Shown: positions 42,760 through 51,000 of the stretch, in pieces
Position numbering within the stretch: the stretch's first letter is position 1
Layout: every line of letters begins with the position of its first letter
DNA from: Trebouxia sp. TZW2008
Taxonomy: Eukaryota > Chlorophyta > Trebouxiophyceae > Trebouxiales > Trebouxiaceae
Assembly: GCA_002118135.1 (NCBI GenBank)
Contig: BDIU01000140.1
Coordinates: forward strand, 124,001 to 188,000
Direction of reading: 5' to 3'
DNA length: 64,000 nucleotides
Program-made: the position numbers and the translations under genes
The notes under the pieces: model-generated
Told to the model about the DNA's origin: nothing
Database searches by the model: none
The model's input: the letters and a program-made list of their open reading frames with translations, nothing else

Positions 42760-44775
42760 CAGATACAAGAGAACAAAGTCGGCATGCTGCTTTGCTGGAA
42801 CTTCACTCCTGCTACTGTGTTCTGCTGCTACTACTGCTGCTGCTGCTGCACATCTATCCACGTGTTGCTCTGCAGCTGCTATGCTGTGTCTTCACTGTGA
42901 TCATCACTAGTTTTGTTGTGATATTGGTGCAGCTGCTGCCAGACAGTGTCTCCATGAAAATGGCACTGGTTGGATGTGGAGCTGGTGCTGCTGCTGCTGC
43001 TGTTAAACAATTTCCCTGCTGTAAATGGTCCTACTTTATTGTGATTCTGGTGATGCTGCCAGCGTCAGTCAGTATTTTTGCTGCAAATGGCACTAGCTGG
43101 ATGTGGTGCTGCTGCTGCTGCTGCTAGACAGTGTCCCTGCTGTGAATGGCACTCAGTCTGACTCGCTCCAATTGATCTTGATTTCTTGACATTGCTGCAG
43201 ACTGAGCTGGGCAAGAGGAAAGAACCAGATGCATCTCTGCCCCCACCCCCTCGACTGGGACCCCAACCCCCCCAGCCCTCCTCCCTACCCCCTCCTGTCA
43301 TGCGCCCAACCCCCGCCCCCCAGGCTCCTGCTGCTGCCCCATCCCTGCCACCACCCCCTGTCATGGCGCCAAGACCCCAGGCGCCGCCACAGCTGCCACC
43401 ACCAGCTCAGGGCCCCCCACAGCTGGCGCCCCCACCCATGCGCCCCCCTGGCTTTGGGCTGCTGCCCCCCCAGCGGCCCCCTATGATGCCAGGGCTACCC
43501 CCCAGACCAATGATGCCTGGCATGCCTGGTAAGCTTTGCTGTCTTTCTTCAGCTATGTATCACCATGCTGTGCTCCTCTTGCACAGCGACTTCACTTTGG
43601 ATAGCGATGTAATTGTAAAGCGTTGTCAAACCTGCAATGAGTCTGGCATGTGGAGACAACACAAGCATTTATCTCTTGTGTTTTGTCAGGTATCTGCTGT
43701 AGGCATCATGTGCCGCAAGTGCTGTCTGCTGCAATGCTTAGTAGACTGTGTGTACGGACGCAGGCACCTTTCATTTTCTTTTTGTGCTTTCTTGGCAGCA
43801 TTAGGAGGACACAAAAGATGCCTCAATGCTTGCATGACATCCCTCCAGTTTGCATTTGTGATCAGCACATGAAGTACTGTAGAGATGTCATGTAAGCATC
43901 TAGGCATCTTTAGTGTCATCCCAATGCCGCTCAAAAATGTAGGTGCAGAATTGTGCGGAAAGGGGTGGAACTGTGCACGCAGGAATATAGGCATCCTTAG
44001 TGCGCTCTTTGGAACATAGGCATCCTCAGTGCGCTCTTTGTGCTGACCACAAATGTGATGCTCAAAAGTTTGCATGCAGGGATGCCACCTCCAATGGGTG
44101 CACCTCCCATGGGCCCTCCCCCACCAGATGCCAAGCGCCAAAGAAGGGAAGGTCTTGTTCTGGAGCCAGAAGAAGAGTTCCTGCAGAAGTACCCAGGCCC
44201 TTCAAAGGTACACATTATGCTACAGCTTGTCAATCAGAGCAAGCTTAACAGTGTACATCGTGGGGCATCAGGCGTTCTTACCGCGACGCGCAAGACAAGC
44301 CTGCCTGGCAAGATAAGACTTGTGCCACACTAACCTAGCAGTATATGCTGGAGTGTGTAATGGTTATTCTTTATCATTGTGGGGCATCCTGTTTGGAAGT
44401 GTCAGCATGCTTAGCTGATTCATTTCACATTCTTCAACATTGAAGAACATTCTACACAGGCAAGATGTATATTATCGCACTATCATTCACCACTTTTTTG
44501 CTGCTCTACAGGTTCTGCTGTTATGTCCAAACTCTACAGAGTCAGAAATGCTCAACGGACAGCTGTTGGAAGTGGAAGTTGCATCCTTATCAGACACTGT
44601 GGGAGAGCTGAAAAGCCGCCTAGCAGAGGTTGTGGGCATTGCTGCAAACAAGCAAAAGATTGGTCGCGACCAAATTCCTTCCTTGAAAGACGAGCTTACC
44701 TTAGCACATTACAATGTCTCACCTGATATTCAGCTTACTTTGGGTGTCAAAGAGCGTGGTGGCCGCAAGAAATAA
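35851..44775 (+). CDS. splicing factor 3A subunit 1 (SF3A1/PRP21)
   Basis: U2 snRNP component needed for prespliceosome assembly. Thirteen exons: 35851-36070, 36149-36249, 36535-36775, 37043-37199, 37754-37873, 38634-38796, 39242-39403, 39925-40007, 41632-41855, 42272-42420, 43201-43528, 44080-44207 and 44512-44775; 779 residues, close to the human 793. Domains in order: SURP1 ('IRAIVDKTAQFVAKNG', 'NPKFNFL', 'DPYHAYYRHMV'), SURP2 ('DLIKLTAQFVARNG', 'NPQFMFLKPTHSMFGFF'), a charged helix ending 'MQSIDWHDFVVVETIEFDED', the conserved 'VVSPITGELIPVDQMAEHMR' block, a long Pro-rich linker, and a C-terminal ubiquitin-like domain ending LGVKERGGRKK as in all SF3A1. Intron 3 is GC-AG. Several exons occur in tandem copies (listed separately); I chose the copy whose splice sites keep phase on both sides. 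Confidence 0.95.
38159..38796 (+). repeat. five copies of SF3A1 exon 6 (HDFVVVETIEF exon)
   Basis: Copies start near 38159, 38270, 38375, 38456 and 38634. The first three are degenerate and keep only 'cag|gcatgactttg'-like starts and remnants of the ATTGAGTTTGATGA and GAGCTGCCCATGCTG segments. The fourth is open and reads 'HGFVEVETIEFDEDEDDELP' and onward, with its own acceptor but no donor at the matching place. The fifth has both splice sites and is used in the model. Spacing is about 80-180 bp. The gradient of decay suggests successive duplications. Confidence 0.85.
39961..40127 (+). repeat. duplicated end of SF3A1 exon 8 plus donor
   Basis: The exon end coding PMRIVRNYHRHDAR with its donor (39967-40012) recurs at about 40081-40127, where it would read HMRTVRAYHRHDAR. 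In the second copy the donor GT has become GC followed by g (ccag|gcgcgt). The copies are 114 bp apart in the same orientation. Confidence 0.75.
40970..41740 (+). repeat. five copies of SF3A1 exon 9 start (VSPITGELIP exon)
   Basis: Acceptor plus exon-start copies begin at 40970, 41164, 41323, 41502 (short, frame broken) and 41632 (used). The first three remain open through QMAEHMRI and differ mostly at third positions or by conservative changes: 'VSPKTAKLIPAKQMAEHMRI', 'VSPITGEIIPVDQMAEHMRI', 'VSPNTGELISVDQMAEHMRI'. All keep a 'cag|ggc' acceptor in the same phase. None of the upstream copies shows a clear donor, so a mutually exclusive exon set is possible but unproven. Confidence 0.88.
41766..42040 (+). 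repeat. duplicated end of SF3A1 exon 9 plus donor
   Basis: The stretch coding KIRETTKASDDEISQNLVGL and ARKRPDVF with donor (41766-41858) recurs at about 41950-42043 as 'VREMTKTSDGEVDCILLGL' and AQKRPDIF, followed by a GT. The second copy is still open. Direct tandem copies, about 185 bp apart. Confidence 0.8.
42385..42790 (+). repeat. about four copies of SF3A1 exon 10 end plus donor
   Basis: The exon end (agccagctcaagcaaatacaagagtccaag|gtcagg at 42391-42426) recurs at about 42571, 42664 and 42755, with cores 'caaatacaagagtcca', 'cagatacaagggtccaaggt' and 'cagatacaagagaacaaagt'. Two copies keep a GTCAGC- or GTCGGC-like donor. The later copies lie within CTG-rich sequence. Confidence 0.65.
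42648..43130 (+). repeat. CTG/CAG microsatellite tracts in SF3A1 intron 10
   Basis: Several runs of (CTG)n occur in the intron: about 42648-42668, 42728-42754, 42835-42851, 42990-43003 and 43110-43127. The tracts are short and interrupted. They precede a C-rich proline-coding exon. Confidence 0.7.
43817..43908. repeat. inverted repeat, 25-nt arms, SF3A1 intron 11
   Basis: The arms 43817-43841 and 43884-43908 are reverse complements at 22 of 25 positions around a 42-nt loop. The plus-strand left arm starts gatgcctcaatgcttgcatg. This is a possible RNA hairpin; no coding role is seen. Confidence 0.5.
44230..44345 (+). mobile_element. non-LTR retrotransposon 3' remnant, fragment 1
   Basis: A short frame reads SYRDAQDKPAWQDKTCATLT before a stop. 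This matches the frame at 52255-52320 (YKDAQHKPAWRDKT), and the following non-coding bases are also similar. Such AQDR..W-type ends are typical of the extreme C-terminus of LINE-type reverse transcriptases. It lies in SF3A1 intron 12. Too short to classify further. Confidence 0.45.
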
Positions 44776-44979
44776 GCTGCTGTATGTACTGATGCTGTTG
44801 TCCTTGCATCAACATTTCAATGTGTTGCACTCTTCCTCTGAACAGTTGTCAGTGACTCAGCACAGCGTCCTTATTGACCAGCATAGCAATGAGTATCGAG
44901 CAGATTCGTGCCTTTATCAAAGAAGATTCAGAGGACCTTATTCTCAGCGAAAAGCTGAATTCTATACTTAGGGTGTGCT

Positions 44980-47511
44980 TCATTTTTGTTGGGAGTAGCT
45001 ACCAGAGTCCTCCCACATAAAATACGCAAGCAGTGCAGCTATCTGTAAGATCTGGAGCATGATCTTGACAGTTTTTCGGCTCATTGTCCGACCCACAATT
45101 GGCACAGCGATTCTGCTCTGGTCCTTGACGCCAACAACATGCGATTTGCTTGGCAGAGTCTGCACCTCTTTCAGCAAAGCATCTCGCTCAGCGGTCACCA
45201 CCTGTGACAAATCCAACAAAAACTCACAATAGCATTTGCCAGCATTCGCTGCTGCCTTGGCATAGACATGTTGCAGCTGACCCTTTGAGAGTACAGCTGC
45301 ATGCTCTTTGTGTCATGAGATCTAGCATGATGGCATGCATGTCTCAAACAGCATCTGATTCACTGCAGAGAATGGAAGCAGGGTGTGCACGCTGCTGGCA
45401 AACACAGCCAGCCCTTGGTAGGGCTGCATGACATGACAAGCTATAGCTTACCTTCAGTTGCTTGGCTGAGTCAATCATGGGGGGAGCTTGTGACAGCTTG
45501 ATTGCGTTGAGCTGCAATGTGTTGACAATGCCCCTTGCTCTTACACCAAATCTGAGAGAGGACAAAGTCTCTGCTGCATTGTCCAAGGAAGGAGAGCAGC
45601 AGATGATGAGAGCTGTGTTGGCAGTGCCTCCTAGCGAGTCCTGCAAAAAGTCTCGCTCACATTGTGCCAAAATCAAACCCACAAGCATATGTTCATTACG
45701 TGTGCACATTCTATTTTGACAAATACTCAAATGCAATGTTTAATCACGTGTGACCCTGGCTCATGAGCAAGCGCATTGCTGGGCATCGGCAGTTAATGTG
45801 GTCAGACACGCTCATGGCGCAAATAACTTGGGCGAGTATTTGCAACAGTGGCTGCTCAGTGTACTGCACATGACAAGCTCACTTACCTGCAGGACTCGGG
45901 TCAGTTTGCTGTCTCTGTACGGCACATGACTTGACCTGCCATCTGTGAGGGCATTGACAACATTGCCAAGTGCGCTCAGGGACTTGTTGATGAGCTTGCC
46001 TTCCTCCAGGGTCTGTCCTTCAGCTGCTGACTTTGTCTGACGCTCACTGCCAGCCAAGTCTACCTACATCAGATTGCCATGCAACATTGGCAAATAGCTT
46101 CGTCTGATGTTATGCATTATCTGCAAGCAGCTTTGTCTGACGCTCACTGCCAGCCAATTCTACCTGTACAGCAGCTTTACATATCATGACAATGCGGCTT
46201 GTCAGCAACAGTAATGCTTGCTCTGAATAGCACATGCTTGTACAGCAATCTGCGGACAGTCGGGCTCTGCCACAGTCTTTGTTGTGCGCATGAGCTGGCA
46301 GCAGAGTGTCAGGCAGGTGTTGAAAGCTGCTTTGTGGCAGGTGCTGCAGCAACGTATGATGGTTCAACCTGAGGTGTGCAGTGCTTCAACACCTACCAAG
46401 CACAGCTTGCCATACTCCAGCTTGCCATCTGGATGACTCTTCTCTACCATCAAGTACACAATACAGTGCGAGCGGCTGCTTCCTGCAGCAGTGAGCATTG
46501 TCTCAATTCTGCGATCCAGAAACTCAGATCCTGCACACATTGCGATTACACTTGCAACTGCCGTGGTGTTTCATTTTGCAATCACCACTGCAGTTGCAAC
46601 TGGAATCACAGCGGCAATCATGGCTGCAACTATGTCTAGAATGCTGCAGAATCTCAAGACAGCAAAGTCAGTCAATCAGCACTGCAATGTTCACCGTCAG
46701 CATCAAGTAGAGCTGCCATCTTGCAACTGTGGTGTCAGGCTGAAGCTCCGCACGTCAGGAGATGCATTGCACAAGGCATGTCACGATGCAACTACACGCA
46801 GGCTGAATCACATGAAAGAGCTGTGACCTGCATTCATGGCAGTAGATGCCACAGCTCTGTTGCTGATGCCTTGCTGCATGACCTGCACCAGCTCTGCCTC
46901 AGAGCCAACAGGCACTTCTGTAGCCTGTGCCACAGTGATGCCACGCAGCCTCTCTTGCTGCACTTGTAAGTTGTCTTTGCTGGGGTCTAGCAGGTCACAA
47001 ATGCGTTCACAGTAGATCTCTATCACAGACACAGTGACCTGCAGGGTTAAGAGCTGGTCGAATTATTCCTCAGCAGAACACAGGCGTGTTGAGTGCTGCA
47101 GAAGTTGCTGCAAGGGAGCTAAGAACCTGCCTGAAAGGTGCAGCCACTTTTGCAACTTGAGATGCCGTGTGCCAGCTCACGGATTGCTCTGGGCACAATG
47201 CCTCTGTTCTCTGAGCTATTGATGTCGCCAAGCAGTGTGTGAGTCTTCCCAGAGCCAGTTTGGCCGTATGCTAGCACTGTGCCATTGTATCCATCCAGCA
47301 CTTTGTGCACAATGGGTTTGACATCTTGGAACATGTCGTCTTGTGTGCTTGCCTCGCCATAGATACGATCAAAGGAATAGCTGGTGCTGCTCTCGGGGCT
47401 GCAGAAACTGACGGTATCCTCCGACAGGCCTTTGAAGCAGCGGCCGCTACCCTCTCTGAAAGACTGCGGCCTGAACCTCGCCACCACCCTGCAAGACGCA
47501 CTCTCAGCCAT
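44980..47511 (-). CDS. short kinesin with a C-terminal membrane segment
   Basis: Exons (minus): 47131-47511, 46828-47038, 46397-46482, 45887-46063, 45452-45640 and 44980-45201; 421 residues. This is a full N-terminal motor domain: P-loop [10 protein letters not shown] at residues 83-92, neck of the fold '[19 protein letters not shown]', switch I SSRSH, switch [11 protein letters not shown], '[18 protein letters not shown]', '[14 protein letters not shown]' and '[18 protein letters not shown]'. After the motor there is only a short linker and helix. Then comes a hydrophobic stretch ([19 protein letters not shown]), close to the C-terminus, that looks like a tail anchor. The usual long coiled coil is absent. 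Intron 1 is GC-AG (CAG|GCAGGT). The ATG at 47511 is the natural start, two to seven residues before the first motor strand (CRVVARFRP). Confidence 0.88.
46018..46172 (-). repeat. duplicated start of kinesin exon 4 ([11 protein letters not shown])
   Basis: The acceptor plus exon start used in the model (46031-46067) has an upstream copy at 46131-46168 that reads [17 protein letters not shown] and then stops. Over about 35 bases the copies differ at few positions, and both retain an AG acceptor. Distance about 100 bp, same orientation. Confidence 0.8.
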
Positions 47512-48030
47512 GCGGACCGCCTTCCAAAGGTGAACGTCGGCTTTGCCCGTGGCTGAAACGACGAGACTCGCCAGCATTTGCAGCTGCACAGACGTACCTG
47601 GTCTTGCTTTTGTTCATGGCTGCAGTCTCCCTTCGCGCTGGTGGTGCCACTGGCTGTAAAAGGCAGCCGCTGGTGCTGAATGCTTGCAGACGCAGCGATC
47701 GCACGCAAGCAAGTTAACCATTTTGACCAGTTTGAATACATTACATGCCTGCTGCGCAGCGCGCTGCGGCAATCGCGTGTCACATGCTGATCATTGCAGA
47801 AACGCTTCCAAGTTGCAGGTTGCATCACGATCATGCATGGCCGAGATTTGCATCGATGCACACATGCCTATAAGAGGCAGCCGCAATGCAAAGCTCTACA
47901 TATATTTAGACAGGCCAGCTCCACCAGTACTCCATCTGGACTTTGCATTAGGTCGACCATTACTCCACACAGGAAGCCCATGAGCTGCAGACTTACGGGA
48001 CTGTTTGCCTACACCCCATGGGCGCCACCG
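47512..48030. other. intergenic: kinesin promoter side and QSOX 3' flank
   Basis: The interval upstream of the kinesin start (minus) also holds the 3' flank of QSOX (minus). No gene is recognised. The first 300 bp are CpG-rich relative to introns, which fits a promoter. Confidence 0.4.
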
Positions 48031-51000
48031 TTATAAACTGTTTCGACTTCTGCGTTTGGAGGATCTTCTCCTCTGGATGCATGCTACAATGGCAGCTGCA
48101 GCCAGGCCCAACACGATCAACCACAGCTTGACACGAGGATGACCAGCTGATTCCCTACATGTGCAAGCCAGAAGTCAATACCTCATCTATCTGTTTGAGT
48201 GGTCGAGGACAACAAACAATGCCTGACAGCATTGGTTTTGATATGTCTTGAGCTGATGCAACAAGCAAACACCATCTGGCAAGTGCATGCTCAACCTGCT
48301 GTGTCAAATCTGGTGCAAGTGGTTGAGGACAGCAGACAATGCGTGATGGTAATCGTGTCAATGAGCCTTGAGCTGTTGCAACAAGCAAACACCATCTGGC
48401 AAGTGCATGCTCAACCTGCTATGTCGAATCCGGTGCAAGTGGTTGAGGACAGCAAACAATGCCTGACAATACTCATTTCAATATGTCTTGAGGTGTTGCA
48501 ACAAGCAAATATCACCTGACAAGTGCATACTCAACCTGCTGTGTCAGATCTGGTGCTAAACTCACCTGCCCTTTTCATACAGCTGCTTGACAGCTGCCTG
48601 TGCGTCAAAGCCCTCTACACTGCCCTTGGTCACAGATGCTGCGCTGTAATACTTCAACAGAAAGCGGTAGATTTCATCTTCATTCCATTTTGGGTCAGTA
48701 TCCTGCATAAAGCCAAAGTTCACAGCCAATGAAGCCAGACAGAGGCAGGCGAATGTAGCATACGCTGATGTTTCATCTTATATGAGTAAAACTGATCCTT
48801 GATATTTTATTTTTTTTTATTTGACCACAACAGCCAGTCAACAGCAAGGTGCTTTGGTTACCAAGAATAACAGCAAAAGCCATGCGGCAATGCACAACAG
48901 GATTTCAAAATGACAACTTTGGCTGGCCACAGAGCTTTCCAGGGGCAGTGAGTTTCCCTATGCATGCATGCACGCAGGGATCTTCATAATGTCTACAAAT
49001 TCATCATACGGTACAACTCAACCGGGCTCCTACCATTGTCTACAAAGCTAACACACAGTTCAACTCAAAGAAGAAGCCTGACCTGACTGTCAGGTAAGTG
49101 GCACAGGGGACATAAGTGAGAGGGTGGCCACTGCTGCTTGGGGAAGGCAGGGTCACCATCTTTGCCATCCTCTTCTTGCTTCTGTAGTCTCCCATTCACC
49201 TGCAGCAGAGATTTGTACTTAATGATCAAGATTGTGACAAATTGCAAAGTAGGACAGCTACAGCACTTTTACACTGTTGGAACAAAGCTGGCCTTTGCCG
49301 CTCAAAAGCTTGCTCTTGATCATCTTTGGGATTTGACAACATGATCTGAAGTTGAGCAGAAGATTTGCTTGTACAAGGGAGCTCAAGGCTCAAAGACTGC
49401 CTTAACTGCCGTCGGCATGTTGATATGCAGCAATCACTTATAGCCAAAGCTGCAAGTCAGCAGGCATGCATATGGGCGGAGAGTGCATGCAGGGCACCTG
49501 ATGATGCACTCTGTGCAATGCATGCAATTTGCAAGCCTTGATGCAGTTTGTCGGCCCTGTGCGTATCCTGGCTGGTTCCCTGAGCCTGCCTTGCATGCGT
49601 TTTGAATGCATGAATGGTGCAAGTGTAATCAAAATGACCAGTCTGACGCAGCGTGGCACCTGTTTGTGGGCTTTCCACATCACAGTGTCTACAGATTTGC
49701 ATAGCACATGTGTTAGAGACATGAACAATTAGACATCAGCAACAAAGGTGCTGAAGCCCCGTGATCTGGGAACTTGGGCAATACAGTCAACAAGGAAGGA
49801 GAACAGAATGCATGAAGGCACCTGATTGTGCGCTTTCCACATCCACAGCACAGCATCTCGTCTGCTGCTCACTGCCTCTGCATCAGCTTGCTCCGTCATC
49901 TCCACAAAGTGCTGTGCGCACGCTGAGCACTGAAAGAAGTGTTGTATGAAGCCCCTGTGACAGTCACGTGAAGGTGAATGCAATGTAGATGCCATTTTGG
50001 AGCATCAAGCAGAAAGTGAACCAGCACAAGGAGATGTCACGTACGCATGCAACAAAGCACGCTGGGCAACACAGTCCATGATACAACACAGCACTTTACA
50101 CAGACATAGCGGCTCATATATCACCAGCAAAGCTTCTGACAATGGGACTGTAACAACTGGTCTTTCAGAAGCTCAAACAGTCAATATGAGCATAGCTCAA
50201 CATGACACAACATGTAAGTCAAACTGCACAGCAAATGTGTGGATTTGATCCTGCATAGCACAGACATGCATGACATGCCTTGCAGCTTCATGCATCGAGA
50301 CGAGGTTGCAAGTGTATGTACTTGACAGCTGTCATCCAGAAGGCTCCACCGCTCTGCTCTGGCTGGCTTTCAGCGGCCAGGCTGTGTAGCAGCAACCAAA
50401 GGCCACAAGTGTAACCCCGACGTCCAGCCTTGCTGCCCTTGCACTCCTGCCATTCCTGCATGACCACCCTCACTCCTTGAAACCATGGTAGATCCCATTC
50501 AACCATGGAAACTATCATACAAAATCCAGGGCAGCCAAAAGCCACAGGTGTAGCCCCTACGACCAGCCTTGCTGCCTTTCCACTCTTGTCATTCCTACAA
50601 AGCCACTCACAACCCTTGCCACTGAGTGATGACAGTTCGCAGGCTGTTTCATGCAGCCAGGCCAGACTACAAGACAGTGCAATGTGATGAATTGTACATA
50701 ATAGGCAGGCCGCCTTTTTGCTGCTGCAAAGGCAGGCGGTGAAAGCAGCCAAAGGCCACAGGTATATGTCCTGCAGCCAGCCTCGCTGCTCTTGCACTCT
50801 TGCCACACTGCCACATCAGAGCCAATCGTCACAACAATTTGAGCCGCCACTATGTCATTAGCAATTACAGCCATTGTGTGCTTCAAGCAATTTACACACA
50901 GATGCTTCAAAATGACCTCCTCTCAGCATCACGCAGCTCGCACAGTATGCATTAGTCACCAATGATGCTGTGCTGATGATGGCACATGCCTGAACTGTCC

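Noticed and set aside
43065..43364. Gly-rich minus-strand frame
   Set aside because: It is the reverse complement of the proline-rich exon of SF3A1.
48190..48560. Possible CRISPR-like array because of regular spacing
   Set aside because: The 120-bp units are direct copies along their whole length, with no repeat-spacer structure, inside an intron of a eukaryotic gene.
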